Below are positions 43,036-51,984 of a DNA stretch of 64,000 nt, in pieces. This DNA comes from Bacteroidota bacterium (GTDB taxonomy: Bacteria; Bacteroidota; Ignavibacteria; OLB7), in assembly GCA_018266795.1 (NCBI GenBank), contig JAFDZV010000044.1, forward strand, positions 1 through 64,000, given 5' to 3'. A program made the translations under genes and the position numbers. Each line of letters begins with the position of its first letter. Position 1 is the stretch's first letter. Under the pieces are notes generated by a model. It did not search any database and was not told the origin of the DNA. It saw only the letters and a program-made list of their open reading frames with translations.

Positions 43036-43266
43036 CTAGTAATCTTCCGAATCTTCTTCGAAGAACATATCATCGTGATTCATGGCCTCCGGCCAGATAT
43101 CCTCGATGCTATCGTATACCTCGTCCTCTTCGTCGTTCAGTTCCTGGAGGTTCTCGATCACCTGCAGCGGTGCTCCGGTGCGGTTGGCAAAATCGAGCAG
43201 CTCCTCCTTTGTCGCCGGCCACGGCGCATCCTCGAGATAGGCGGCTAGCTCAGGTGTCCACAACAT
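43036..43266 (-). CDS. Small acidic DUF2795-like protein
   Basis: 76 residues from ATG 43266, fixed by AGAGGAG 8 bases upstream (43281-43275). The N-terminal half, ELAAYLEDAPWPATKEELLDFANRTGAPLQVIENLQ, matches the DUF2795 pattern (WPATKEELL…A…GAP..V…L). The C-terminal 35 residues are strongly acidic (EDEVYDSIEDIW, DDMFFEEDSEDY). It is cytosolic with no known activity. The mRNA would have a long leader with a hairpin. The longer frame to 43512 is rejected because of the ribosome site and the family start. Confidence 0.8.
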   Translation of the reverse strand: MLWTPELAAYLEDAPWPATKEELLDFANRTGAPLQVIENLQELNDEEDEVYDSIEDIWPEAMNHDDMFFEEDSEDY

Positions 43267-43440
43267 AGAGCGTACTCCTCTGGTTGATTTGGTTGCGATA
43301 AAATTGATCTGATGTCTGCACTCGGAAGCGCTACCGGGAACAGCGTTGCCCTGCATCGAATCCATGCGGAGGGTCCCAGCGTCTGGGGCAACACTACGCC
43401 CCTGTGAACGGGGCGCGAAGTTAGAGATCTTTCGTTCAAA
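43267..43440 (-). promoter_or_regulatory. Long leader and promoter candidate of the DUF2795-like gene
   Basis: On the minus strand CTTG-N19-TAACTTCG (3 of 4 and 7 of 8 matches to TTTG / TAnnTTTG) lies near 43420-43450. The leader of roughly 150 bases contains a small hairpin CGCCCC (43397-43402) with GGGGCG (43410-43415). The ribosome site AGAGGAG is at 43281-43275. Confidence 0.35.
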
Positions 43441-43574
43441 CGCAAGATCTCCTGCGGGTGATTTTTTGTTAGTACACCGGAGCCCGACGCGTGTCCATGT
43501 GTCGTGAACCATCGTTCGGCCTGCTCGAACCGCGAATAATCCTCACGTGCTCAACGGCACCGTACAGTTCGAGG

Positions 43575-44612
43575 TTAGGAAGTTGTCCCCGAAAGCGCAT
43601 AACGACGCGCGATGTTCGGGATGAGATATTCGTTGAACGAGCGATCGAAGTCGTATTGCGGAGCCCAACCCCAGTCGGCTCGCGCGCGGCTGTCGTCGAC
43701 ATCCGCAGGCCATGTATCCAGGATGCCCTGGCGCTTCACATCGTTCTGATAGGTGATCTCCGCGCCCGGGAATGCCTCCAGCGTTTTCAACCGCACCTCT
43801 TCCGCTGACGGAGAGAACGCGCCGACATTATATGCAGTCGTGGTAAGTGCCTCGGCAGGCGCCTCGAAGAGCTTCATCAGGGCGTCGATCGCATCCGGCA
43901 TCGCCATGAACGGGATGCGGGTATCGGGCCGCGCGAAGCAGGCATACGGCTCTCCCTTCGCGGCTGCATGCAGCATCTCGGGTGCATAGTCGCTCGTTCC
44001 GCCGGACGGAACCGTGAACGCGCTGATCAGCCCGGGGAAGCGGATCGAGCGAAAGTCCACATGAAAGGGATCGCGATCGGAGGAGAGCTGACGGTAGTGA
44101 TGGGTGTAGTAGCGGCCGAGATGTTCGCAGGAGAGCTTGTTGACGCCGTACATGGTGGTCGGCATCAGGAATTGTTCCTCGGTGATCCTGCCGGCCGCCT
44201 CCTTCGCGGAAATGCTGGGAGCACCGTACACGGCAATCGAACTCGGGAACAGGAAGCGAACGTTGGCGCCGGCATTGTTCGCCTCGCGGTTTGCGAAGGT
44301 CAGCAGGTTCAGCGTCCCCTGCACGTTCACCGCATGGGCAAGCTCCGGCTTCGCCTCGCCGCTGGTGCTGAGCATGGCGGCAAGGTGGAAGATGCCCGCA
44401 ACCCGATACTTCGAGGCAAGAGCCTCCAGCAGCGCCGTATCGAGAATGGAACCCTCCACCGTCTCCGCGCACAGCTTCGCCAGATCAGGATCGAGTGGGC
44501 GCAGGTCCAGCGCCAGAATGCTGTAGTTCCCCTCCGCTGCGATGCGCTGGATCAGGCCGTGCCCGATCTCTCCGCCGGCCCCCGATATCACGACTACCGG
44601 TTTATCAGTCAT
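43575..44612 (-). CDS. NAD-dependent L-threonine 3-dehydrogenase, SDR type
   Basis: 345 residues from ATG 44612. Rossmann motif SGAGGEIGHGL (10-20), catalytic Ser 124/125 in LFPSSIAVYG, Tyr155 and Lys159 in TMYGVNK. The segments FRSIRFPGLISAFTVPSGGTSDYA, PFMAMPDAIDALMKL and the ending ILDTWPADVDDSRARADWGW are typical of the epimerase-like threonine dehydrogenases. It converts L-threonine to 2-amino-3-ketobutyrate in the cytosol; a Kbl lyase is not in the window. The acylphosphatase gene lies 43 bases upstream on the same strand. Confidence 0.92.
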   Translation of the reverse strand: MTDKPVVVISGAGGEIGHGLIQRIAAEGNYSILALDLRPLDPDLAKLCAETVEGSILDTALLEALASKYRVAGIFHLAAMLSTSGEAKPELAHAVNVQGTLNLLTFANREANNAGANVRFLFPSSIAVYGAPSISAKEAAGRITEEQFLMPTTMYGVNKLSCEHLGRYYTHHYRQLSSDRDPFHVDFRSIRFPGLISAFTVPSGGTSDYAPEMLHAAAKGEPYACFARPDTRIPFMAMPDAIDALMKLFEAPAEALTTTAYNVGAFSPSAEEVRLKTLEAFPGAEITYQNDVKRQGILDTWPADVDDSRARADWGWAPQYDFDRSFNEYLIPNIARRYALSGTTS

Positions 44613-44655
44613 TGAGTCTCTGCAAGGATAATGTGTTGTCTGTTGTTGCCCTTCG

Positions 44656-44928
44656 CTACTGCCGCACGATCGCGAACCCACGGTACCGCTCGTCCGGAAG
44701 ATGCTCGGTTTCGATCCGGTCCACGCGGGCGCCGGCAGGCCCAAGCTCCACCTGCTCCTTGAAGGCACGCAGGTTCTCGGGCGTCCCCGCAGCAACGATC
44801 TCCACGCCGCCGTCGGCGCGATTGGAAACCGAGCCGGAGATATCGAACGCTTCGGCGATCGTTTTCACGAAGTACCGGAAGCCCACTCCCTGAACACGTC
44901 CTGTAACTATGTATCTGCGGGCCGGCAT
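44656..44928 (-). CDS. Acylphosphatase
   Basis: 90 residues from ATG 44928. The phosphate cradle GRVQGVGFRYFVKTIAEAF with catalytic Arg and the following SVSNRADGGVEIVAAGT with catalytic Asn define the family. It hydrolyses acyl phosphates such as acetyl phosphate or carbamoyl phosphate in the cytosol. It precedes the threonine dehydrogenase by 43 bases; an exact -7 promoter box lies 11 bases before its start. Confidence 0.95.
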   Translation of the reverse strand: MPARRYIVTGRVQGVGFRYFVKTIAEAFDISGSVSNRADGGVEIVAAGTPENLRAFKEQVELGPAGARVDRIETEHLPDERYRGFAIVRQ

Positions 44929-44939
44929 CGAACGAACGG

Positions 44940-44947
44940 CAAATATA
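44940..44947 (-). promoter_or_regulatory. Promoter -7 element of the acylphosphatase gene
   Basis: TATATTTG on the minus strand (44947-44940) matches TAnnTTTG exactly; TGTG (3 of 4 of the -33 element) lies 20 bases upstream. The start ATG is 11 bases downstream, so the leader would be very short. Confidence 0.55.
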
Positions 44948-45333
44948 GGAGTACGGGGCTCGATCGGCACACGTGTCGAGGACGGTGCTTCGAGATACGC
45001 AGGGTATGTGGCGCGAACGTACCGAAAAAATGAGAACTGAGGAACGGAACGGTATACTCTCCCTGCGGCTGCGGGAAGGGCAAACGGAGCCCGCGATGCA
45101 ACCTTCCTCCCTCGCAACCGGTTTCGATAAGGCATCGAGCGGCATCCGAAGCGGCCTCGGCAAAGGCCCGCGGGAAGAACGTGGGGACCGGATCGCCGGC
45201 TCGTCCTTCGCGCTCCATGGGTCAACGGCCCAAACAGCGCACCGCCGCGCGTCCTGGTTGCCGGACACGCGGCGGTGCATCGCTCCTCTACACATTCCGC
45301 GAACGCTCGCCCTGGAACAGCTCCGGTTGGAAC
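44948..45333. other. Intergenic region with a GC-rich hairpin
   Basis: About 385 bases, no gene. A hairpin ACCGCCGCG (45241-45249) with CGCGGCGGT (45268-45276), extended inside by GTCC with GGAC, lies 58 bases past the cytochrome gene stop and may end that transcript, though no U-tract follows. Confidence 0.45.
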
Positions 45334-46245
45334 TCAGCGGCCGCCGAATGGCTTCGCAGGAATGGTCTTCAGAAACAGATAGAGTGCGCGGAGATCGTCA
45401 TCCTTCATCAGGCGCGTGTTCTTCCATGGCATGAGCGTATCGAGCGTCCTGCCATCGGGGCGCATTCCCTCACGAAGGGCGCGGATGAAATCCGCCTCGC
45501 TCCAGGAGCCGATACCGGTCTTCGTGTCCTGCGAGATGTTCGCTGCAGCCGGCCAGTCGGGCGGCGTTCCCGGGATCTGGCCGCCGGAAAACGTAGGCCC
45601 GTGGCAGCCGACACAGCCGGCGGTCAACGCCAGATGGTGGCCGTAGGTTGGATTCACGCCGGGCACGGCCGTGGGCGGAATCGGAACGTTGTGATCGATG
45701 ACTTCGGCCGGCAGCTTCGGCAGCACACCGAAGGCAAACAGAACGCGGCCAAGCATGGTGAAGGAGCTCGGCTGCGACGGTCTGTTCACCGGCGGCATGC
45801 TCTTCACCCAGCTTACAAGCGAATTGATCTCCTCGATGCTGAGGTTCTGATAGTCCTCCGCCGGCATGATCACGAGCGGACGGCCGTCCGGCGCAACACC
45901 ATGATGCAGCACGCGCACCCAGTCGCTGTCCTTGAAGTCGCGAACAACGCTCCCCTCCCCCGAGGTAATGTTCGGCGCTGCAACGAAACCAACAGGTGCA
46001 TCGATCACCACCTTGCCGCCGAGATCGTCACCATGGCAGTGCGTGCAGACCGCAACGCCGTTGCCAAGCTGGCGTCCGGCAGCAACCGTGTTGGAATCGC
46101 TGTAGAGAGTGAACGGCTTCACACCGATCTCGTACTTCTTGGTAAGGCGAGCCTCCGTTCCGAAGTAGATAACGATGCCGGCGATCAGCAGCAGCCCTAC
46201 AAGACTGCCGAGCGTGATCCCCGTCCACTTCAAAAACTTCTTCAT
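45334..46245 (-). CDS. Membrane-anchored diheme cytochrome c
   Basis: 303 residues. One N-terminal helix (ITLGSLVGLLLIAGIVIYFG) anchors it to the inner membrane. Two heme-binding motifs: CTHCH (Cys67, Cys70, His71) and CVGCH (Cys211, Cys214, His215). Repeated domain signatures NITSGEGS / NISQDTKTGIGSW and PAEDYQNLSIEEINSLVSWV / LKDDDLRALYLFLK show two cytochrome c domains; Met residues in MPAEDY and MPWKN are likely axial ligands. It resembles the cytochrome subunits of dehydrogenases or oxidase-linked electron carriers, but no partner gene is next to it. GGAG lies just before the start. Confidence 0.92.
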   Translation of the reverse strand: MKKFLKWTGITLGSLVGLLLIAGIVIYFGTEARLTKKYEIGVKPFTLYSDSNTVAAGRQLGNGVAVCTHCHGDDLGGKVVIDAPVGFVAAPNITSGEGSVVRDFKDSDWVRVLHHGVAPDGRPLVIMPAEDYQNLSIEEINSLVSWVKSMPPVNRPSQPSSFTMLGRVLFAFGVLPKLPAEVIDHNVPIPPTAVPGVNPTYGHHLALTAGCVGCHGPTFSGGQIPGTPPDWPAAANISQDTKTGIGSWSEADFIRALREGMRPDGRTLDTLMPWKNTRLMKDDDLRALYLFLKTIPAKPFGGR

Positions 46246-46741
46246 GCATTGTCTCCTGTGTGTATACGATCTGAGTGGATGCTCGCGAATGTTCTACGTG
46301 ACGAACAAGGGGCTGGATTGAGGCCAGGCGCCGCGAATCTCGAAACCGCACACCACTCTCCTTTCGCCGCCGCGATAACACCGATACGTTTGCCGCGAAA
46401 GCGCGGCCGGGCACTTCTATCGGAGGGAGAGGGACGAGGTTGCAGTAACGAGATGTACGTGTGGCGGCTACGATCGTTCCCGCCGATGCCGTGCGCCTCC
46501 TACACCGTATGGGGCAAGGCCTCCAGGGCGACTGCTCCCTGGCACGAGGCGGATGTGATTCATGGCGGATGATCAGCGGTGCGAGTATGCGAGGAGTGGA
46601 TGGCAACTCGATGCGGTACGTTCGCGATCTGCTTCCGGCCGATATATCGTACCACGACAGAGCCCGCTCCGCCGGCAGTGCAGCCGCAAGGTTCGGCCTG
46701 ATGAGCATCCGGACCGGCGCCGCTCGGGACGCGCAACACAG
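46246..46741. other. Intergenic region, no gene seen
   Basis: About 495 bases upstream of the cytochrome gene and downstream of the next minus-strand gene. Open frames occur on both strands but none has a recognisable product or a supported start. Confidence 0.4.
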
Positions 46742-47332
46742 CTACATCTCCGGGCCGAGCTTCGCGACGATTCGCGACTTCACCATCGCAAGCAGGCGAT
46801 CGTGTGTCGGGAACGTGGAACCGAGATAGACAAGGGTGATGCAGACGGGAACGGCGAGGATCGCGAACTCGGGGTTGTAGAAGAGCACACCGATGCGGAG
46901 CGCGTAGAGCGCGAGCACGAGGCCGATCAATGAGGGGCCGGCAAGGAACACAAGGCGCACGGCAAGTGCGGTTCGGAGCATACGAAGTCCCTTCTCCACC
47001 CAGTCCGCACTCCCCTTCTCCCCCGCAGCCGCAAGACGTGCGTGCAGGTGTGCGGGGCTGAGAAGCCAGCGAGGCAGAACGGCCGCCACCACCGCGCCTA
47101 CAACCACGAGGCCGATGAAGAGATAGGTGAGCAACCACATGAAGGCAACCGGCCCCTCGGCCGGCGGACTCTCGCTGCCGAGCGCGTACAGGAAGAAGTT
47201 GACGGCGAGGCCGAACATGCACGCGAACGCGATGCCGGCATGGATCATCTGAAAGTCGCGTGCGCGTGCGGGCGTAAGACGCTGAGCAAAGGTATCGAAG
47301 GCTGAATCGGCGGAGGGTTGGGAAGGGGTCAT
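46742..47332 (-). CDS. Four-helix membrane protein of unknown function
   Basis: 196 residues from ATG 47332; ATG at 47350 and 47368 are alternatives. Four hydrophobic helices: MIHAGIAFACMFGLAVNFFLY, FMWLLTYLFIGLVVVGAVVAAVLP, LVFLAGPSLIGLVLALYAL and FAILAVPVCITLVYLG. The loop LHARLAAAGEKGSADWVEKGLR would face the cytosol. I do not recognise a family. It lies 77 bases downstream of the DUF6483-like gene. Confidence 0.7.
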   Translation of the reverse strand: MTPSQPSADSAFDTFAQRLTPARARDFQMIHAGIAFACMFGLAVNFFLYALGSESPPAEGPVAFMWLLTYLFIGLVVVGAVVAAVLPRWLLSPAHLHARLAAAGEKGSADWVEKGLRMLRTALAVRLVFLAGPSLIGLVLALYALRIGVLFYNPEFAILAVPVCITLVYLGSTFPTHDRLLAMVKSRIVAKLGPEM

Positions 47333-47409
47333 CGAGAAGTGTCCTTGCATGTACAGACGAGCACCCAACTTACAACGCCGCGATGAATGTGGCGTACAGC
47401 AGTGTCACC

Positions 47410-48063
47410 TCAATTGCGATCGCGCAGGGAGCGCATTCCCTCCTCCACCTCCTCGCGAGGGAGCCCGCCGGAGAGGAGATCGTCATCACCGCGGCCAAGA
47501 AGACGCTGGTAGAAAGGGATCGCATCGCCGTCACGATCGGCAGTCCCCGCATCCAGCATCTCGTACAGAAGGTCCTCCGCATCGGCATAGTATCCGGTAA
47601 GCTCCAGATGGCGGAGCAGTCGCCGCTGAACCGATGGGTCGAGCCCGCAGGCAGCGCAGCGCTCGATCATCAACTCCAGCGTATCCACCGCGTCCAGCGG
47701 AAGCGCAACCGTTCCATCACCGTACGCATCGAGCAGCAGCAGCAGCGCACGCTCGTAGCTGCCGCACGGCTCGTACTGCGCATCATCGCGGCGGGAGTCG
47801 ATATCGCCGAGTTCCTTCAGGAGGCTTGCAAGCGCTACGGCGCGATGTGGTTGGAACTCCCCCTCCTCCACGCAGAGCTCATGCAGTTGTTCCTCTGTCG
47901 CCTCGCGCAATGCCCTGGCCCCGATGCCGAAGATCTTTCCCAGGAAGTCCTGCACCTCCACCTCCGCCACATCGAACCGCCGGGTCTCCTTCAGAAACAA
48001 CACGCGGGCCAGCACGTAGCCGAGTTGTTCCACCATCGTCAGTATGTAATCACGCTTGAGCAT
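47410..48063 (-). CDS. DUF6483-like helical protein
   Basis: 217 residues from ATG 48063. It begins MLKRDYILTMVEQLGYVLARVLFLK, the pattern of DUF6483 proteins, followed by helical segments rich in Leu, Glu and Arg (ALASLLKELGDIDSRR, YERALLLLLDAYGDG) that look TPR-like. No catalytic motif or signal peptide. The family occurs in several phyla without known role. The frame upstream of the ATG adds only a short unmatched leader. Confidence 0.78.
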   Translation of the reverse strand: MLKRDYILTMVEQLGYVLARVLFLKETRRFDVAEVEVQDFLGKIFGIGARALREATEEQLHELCVEEGEFQPHRAVALASLLKELGDIDSRRDDAQYEPCGSYERALLLLLDAYGDGTVALPLDAVDTLELMIERCAACGLDPSVQRRLLRHLELTGYYADAEDLLYEMLDAGTADRDGDAIPFYQRLLGRGDDDLLSGGLPREEVEEGMRSLRDRN

Positions 48064-48136
48064 CCAATCGATCGTTGGTCGTGAATCGTGTGATGTGCCG
48101 TACAACCGTTGCGCCCCACAAAGCGGGCGAAGCGGA

Positions 48137-49174
48137 TCAACGAGCGGACCAGTGATAGGAACGTGTCCACTTCAGATAGGCGTCCTCCGCCTTCGCGTCA
48201 TCCCGGCAGGCAGTACGTTCCTCCGGCTGCAGCGTGCGCGTTACGATGCACACCATGGTTTCGATATAGCCTTCGCGCTCCGCGGCAACAACGTACGGCC
48301 GATAGTAGCGTCCGGCAAATGACGGCTCATGTACGTGGCCAGTGTTGCTGCCGATCAACTGGAGCGCGGCACGGAGATGGTCCGGCAGCATGGCCTGGCC
48401 CTCCGTGGCCGCGTGCGGAGCCGCCGCAACGATGGCCGCATCCACGCCGGAGAAGTCCCCCTCCTCATGGTGCCGGCTTGGCTTGAATGTGGCGGCGCCG
48501 GAGACCGTGGGAGGAAGTTTCAGGAGCGCGCGGAGCATCTGTATCGCCGACTCCGCTCTGCCGGACGACGGCTCCAACAGCAGCGCACGCGAAAGCGCAA
48601 GGAGCGCCGGAACGCGATATCCCCGCACGAAGTACAGCTGGCCAAGTCCGAAGTGGCTGCTGGCATGGTTCGGGTTGAGAAGGAGCGCATGCTCGAATGC
48701 ATCGCGGGCGCCGTTCAGTTTGTTCAGACCGAGCGACGTAACGGCAAGGTTGTAGTAGAGAAGGAAGTTGGTGGAATCGAACCGCAGCCCCTCGCGATAG
48801 GTGCTCTCGGCCTCCTGCGGCCGTCCCATCCTGTCGTAGCAGGCACCGAGCGTAACGTAGAAGGAGCCCAGGTGTTCGGATTCGTACTGCACACCGCGCC
48901 GCGCAACCTGCTCGCAGGCGGCAAACTCCTGGCGCTCGTAGCGGCAGGTAGCGAGCTCGTAGAGTGCGTCCACATTGTGCGGATTCATCGCGAGCACCTT
49001 TTCGTAGCGGGCTATCGCTGCATCGACGTCCTGGTGGTCGTGAAACTCGTTCGCCTCCTCCACCAGACGGCGCTCCTCGCTGCTCGGCGCAACCGGCTGA
49101 CGTTTCTGGGCGTGCGCCGAACCCGCGATCGCAACGAGCGCGAACAGTGGCCAGAGGATTCGGGTACGCATCAT
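48137..49174 (-). CDS. Exported TPR-repeat protein
   Basis: 345 residues from ATG 49174 (or 49171). Signal peptide ILWPLFALVAIAGSAHAQ. Four to five TPR units between residues 30 and 210: DVDAAIARYEKVLAMNPHN, ACEQVARRGVQYESEHLG, AESTYREGLRFDSTN, ARDAFEHALLLNPNH, ALLALSRALLLEPSS. The C-terminal 130 residues are not TPR and contain HEEGDFSGVDAAIV and GYIETMVCIVTRTLQP. It is probably a periplasmic scaffold. The hydrolase gene ends 77 bases upstream. Confidence 0.82.
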   Translation of the reverse strand: MMRTRILWPLFALVAIAGSAHAQKRQPVAPSSEERRLVEEANEFHDHQDVDAAIARYEKVLAMNPHNVDALYELATCRYERQEFAACEQVARRGVQYESEHLGSFYVTLGACYDRMGRPQEAESTYREGLRFDSTNFLLYYNLAVTSLGLNKLNGARDAFEHALLLNPNHASSHFGLGQLYFVRGYRVPALLALSRALLLEPSSGRAESAIQMLRALLKLPPTVSGAATFKPSRHHEEGDFSGVDAAIVAAAPHAATEGQAMLPDHLRAALQLIGSNTGHVHEPSFAGRYYRPYVVAAEREGYIETMVCIVTRTLQPEERTACRDDAKAEDAYLKWTRSYHWSAR

Positions 49175-49251
49175 GAACGGAAATACCTGGGTTACGCCGG
49201 GAAGGGAATATAGCGGCAATCGGTGAGTGGTGGAAGCGTCCGGGCTGTGGC

Positions 49252-49965
49252 TCAGAAGGACGGGCCGCCCGTGATGGGGCTCAGGCCGGCAAGGAAATGC
49301 CGGATTGCCTCGGCGCACGCCTCAGGGGCCGCCTGCAATGCGAGGTGGGGAGCATCGACTGCAACGATGCGGCAATCCGGACGCAGCCGGGCGATGTAGT
49401 TCGCGGAGGCATGGCCAAGCAGCCGGTCGCGGGTGGGTGAAAGCACCAGCAGAGGCACACCGGTACGCTGTAGCGAACGCGAGGCATCGGCGCGAAGCAC
49501 GAGGCGGATCCGCGAGGCGATCACCCGCACGGGAACGGACCGGACAATGTCGCGAACCGAACGCAGAAGCCATTCCGGCACGGGGCCGTTCAACATCAGC
49601 CTGCGGAGCAGCGTCCCCACGGGAATCGGAACGAAGGGGGCGGCCCGCGATGCCGCTCGAACCAGAGCGCGGAGAGGCAACGGCAGCGGACATCGCACGA
49701 AGGATGCCACGAGCACCAGGCCCCGCACACGATCGCCGAGCATGACCGCGAGCTCCGCGGCAACCGGACCGGAGAAGGACTCCGCGACAATCACCAGCGC
49801 ATCCCCGCCTTCGGCGTGCCGCGCAGCAAGACGGACAAGATCTGCGTAGCCGGGGCGCTCGTCCACCGGATAGGGAACAACAACGGCCTCATCTGCGGTC
49901 CCCATTGCATGGATGAACCGCTCGAACAGTTTGCCGGTACCATCCATGCCCGGCAGCAGCAGCAT
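49252..49965 (-). CDS. Alpha/beta hydrolase, BioH-like in size
   Basis: 237 residues from ATG 49965, selected by GGAGGAG 8 bases upstream (49980-49974); the longer frame to 50001 is not needed. MLLLPGMDGTGKLFERF gives the oxyanion-hole loop, IVAESFSGPVAAEL the nucleophile elbow with Ser, SPTRDRLLG the acid and DAPHLALQAAPE the His. It is a small cytosolic serine hydrolase; the substrate is unknown. It follows a membrane protein gene closely (4 bases in the longer frame). Confidence 0.85.
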   Translation of the reverse strand: MLLLPGMDGTGKLFERFIHAMGTADEAVVVPYPVDERPGYADLVRLAARHAEGGDALVIVAESFSGPVAAELAVMLGDRVRGLVLVASFVRCPLPLPLRALVRAASRAAPFVPIPVGTLLRRLMLNGPVPEWLLRSVRDIVRSVPVRVIASRIRLVLRADASRSLQRTGVPLLVLSPTRDRLLGHASANYIARLRPDCRIVAVDAPHLALQAAPEACAEAIRHFLAGLSPITGGPSF

Positions 49966-50004
49966 CCGCACGGCTCCTCCCTGTAATCCGCGATGGTGCA
50001 TGCG

Positions 50005-50379
50005 CTACTGCCGGCTTGCGCGGGGCTGTCCTGCCGGGCGGCCATAGCGCTGTGTAGCGAAGCCCACGATCAATCCCACGATGCTGCCGGGAATCATGAT
50101 CTCGAGATAGTAGTGCCTACCGGTCTGCGGATCGGGCATCATCGCAGCCAGATAGGCCAGCAACATACCGACCCCGAGGCCGATAATGATTCCGAGCGGC
50201 AGCGACCGAAGCTTCGTGGCCACGAAGCCAACGATCACCCCGGCAATGATTCCCTTGATCATGGATCCGATCACGATGCCGAGGATCTTGGGCGACATTC
50301 CCGGGTACAGCAGCGCGGTGAGCCCGTCGAAGACGCCGAGTATTCCGCCGAGAACGATTCCGAGTAACGGTTTGGACAT
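50005..50379 (-). CDS. Small glycine-rich membrane protein
   Basis: 124 residues from ATG 50379, with GAGG seven bases upstream. Three or four Gly/Ile-rich helices: LLGIVLGGILGVFDGL, ILGIVIGSMIKGIIAGVIVGFVA, LGIIIGLGVGMLLAYLAAMM and MIPGSIVGLIVGFA. There is no known domain; the GxxxG pattern suggests tightly packed helices. Placed between the VOC and hydrolase genes, on the same strand as both. Confidence 0.75.
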   Translation of the reverse strand: MSKPLLGIVLGGILGVFDGLTALLYPGMSPKILGIVIGSMIKGIIAGVIVGFVATKLRSLPLGIIIGLGVGMLLAYLAAMMPDPQTGRHYYLEIMIPGSIVGLIVGFATQRYGRPAGQPRASRQ

Positions 50380-50404
50380 GGTAATACCTCACTGATGATG
50401 AAGG

Positions 50405-50436
50405 GCGGTGCGCCTGCCTGAGCGGCCGCGCACCGC
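50405..50436 (-). terminator. GC-rich hairpin between the VOC and membrane-protein genes
   Basis: GCGGTGCG (50405-50412) pairs with CGCACCGC (50429-50436), 16-base GC-rich loop, 23 bases after the VOC stop. There is no U-tract, so it may be a weak terminator or mRNA-stabilising stem. Confidence 0.45.
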
Positions 50437-50459
50437 ACTGCAAATGTTCACGCAACCGG

Positions 50460-50828
50460 TCACGACCCGGCGGCCGCATCGAACTGGATCAGCCCGAACT
50501 CGTTCCCCTCGGTGTCGCGGAAGTATCCCAGATAGCCTACTCCCGGAACGGCTGACTTCGGAACCGTCTGCGTGCCGCCGTTCGCCGCGATCCTGGCCGC
50601 CCACTCGTCGAACGACGGCACATCGATAACGTTGTTCGCACGCTCCTCCGGGCTGTTCCGGCGTCCCATGCCTCCATCGATACCCGGCCCCTCGGTGCCG
50701 GTGGCGATCATCCAGTAATCCATGGGGCCATCCCACTTCGTGAACGTCCATCCGAACACGTTGGAGTAGAACGACTCTGCACGGGCGGGATCGTTTGCCA
50801 ATAGTTCGAAGTGGCTGATACGTTGCAT
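50460..50828 (-). CDS. VOC-family (glyoxalase/dioxygenase-fold) protein
   Basis: 122 residues from ATG 50828, fixed by the strong site AAGGAGG 8 bases upstream (50843-50837). Two beta-alpha-beta-beta-beta modules: ISHFELLANDPARAESFYSNVFGW and the C-terminal YLGYFRDTEGNEFGLIQFD. His6 and the Glu in GNEFGL may form part of a metal site. The substrate is unknown; close relatives are annotated as PhnB-like or glyoxalase-like. It lies 118 bases downstream of the kinase gene. Confidence 0.88.
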   Translation of the reverse strand: MQRISHFELLANDPARAESFYSNVFGWTFTKWDGPMDYWMIATGTEGPGIDGGMGRRNSPEERANNVIDVPSFDEWAARIAANGGTQTVPKSAVPGVGYLGYFRDTEGNEFGLIQFDAAAGS

Positions 50829-50946
50829 CGTGACTGCCTCCTTGCTGGCGCATTGAAGTGTTGAATCGGCGCGCCTCACCACGAGCACCGCGCCGGGAGG
50901 CTTGCGCTCCCCTCCATCGTTCCATTCAACGTCCTGCAGAGGATCT

Positions 50947-51984
50947 TTAACGTCCCATCAAAAAAAATACCACGGCGCGCATCACGAGATAGGCCAGCAC
51001 CAGGAGAACCAGGAACCGATGCCGGCGCGTCCATCGCAGCGCCCGCTCCAACAGGTTCTCGCGGTAGGCCGAGACCGCGGCGCCGTCCAGAAAGCGGAGC
51101 ACGTCATCGGCAAGGAACGCGGCGGATTGATAGCGCGCGGCCGGCCGCTCCTCCATCGCCTTCCGGCAGATCGCCTCGAGCGCACGCGCACCCCAGACTC
51201 CGTAGGCGCGCACGGCCGCATGCAGCGCGCCGGCACGCGCGCCCGGATCGGGGGGCGGCGTACCGTTCAGGAGAAAGAAGAGGATGCCGCCGAGCGCATG
51301 AATATCGGATCGCTCGTCCACCTCCCCGCTGCTTCCACGAGCCTGTTCCGGCGCCATGTAGTACGGCGTGCCCATGATGGCTCCGTGGGCGGTGTGGTGC
51401 CCGCTTCCGGCAACGTCGCGAGCCCCGGCTCCTGCATCGGATGCGTTGCCCGCGGCAGCGGCGTCATCGAGCAGCCGCGCTATCCCCCAGTCCATCACCA
51501 GCACCTCGCCGAACGTTCCCACCATGATGTTTTCCGGCTTGAGATCGCGATGCAGCACACCTCGCGAGTGTGCGAACGCAACCGCCTCACAGACCTTGTG
51601 GAACAGGCGCAGCCGGTCCGGCAAGCCCTCCAGGAGAGTGACATGGCGGTCCAGGCGCTCGCCGTCCACATACTTCATGGTGAAGAAGACGCGTCCATCC
51701 GCAAGGCGCCCAACGTCGTGCACCGGAACGATGCCTGGATGTTCCAGCCGCGCAACGATGCGCGCCTCGCGCAGCATCCGCTCCGCGAGATCGTTGCTGG
51801 CCAGCGGTGCAGCAAGCACCTTCAGCGCAACACGCCGCTCCAGGGCGGTATCCTCCACGAGGTAGACTTCCCCCATTCCGCCCGAGGCAATGAAGCTCTG
51901 GATGCGGTATCCGGTCCCGCTCAGATCGGGCCAGACCGTTTCCCGGCGCAGGCGCTCGAGCACGCTGTCGGAAAGCCAGGTCAT
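50947..51984 (-). CDS. Membrane-anchored Ser/Thr protein kinase
   Basis: 345 residues from ATG 51984. Hanks motifs: Gly loop FIASGGMGEVYLVED (31-45), Lys55 in RVALKVL, HRDLKPENIM (145-154), DWG in place of DFG (165-167) and the activation-loop end GTPYYMAPEQARG. One transmembrane helix closes the protein (LVLLVLAYLVMRAVVFF). There is no extracellular sensor domain beyond a few residues, unlike PASTA kinases. Its start overlaps the stop of the sigma factor gene by 4 bases, so kinase and sigma factor are made together; phosphorylation of the sigma factor is the likely link. Confidence 0.92.
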   Translation of the reverse strand: MTWLSDSVLERLRRETVWPDLSGTGYRIQSFIASGGMGEVYLVEDTALERRVALKVLAAPLASNDLAERMLREARIVARLEHPGIVPVHDVGRLADGRVFFTMKYVDGERLDRHVTLLEGLPDRLRLFHKVCEAVAFAHSRGVLHRDLKPENIMVGTFGEVLVMDWGIARLLDDAAAAGNASDAGAGARDVAGSGHHTAHGAIMGTPYYMAPEQARGSSGEVDERSDIHALGGILFFLLNGTPPPDPGARAGALHAAVRAYGVWGARALEAICRKAMEERPAARYQSAAFLADDVLRFLDGAAVSAYRENLLERALRWTRRHRFLVLLVLAYLVMRAVVFFLMGR

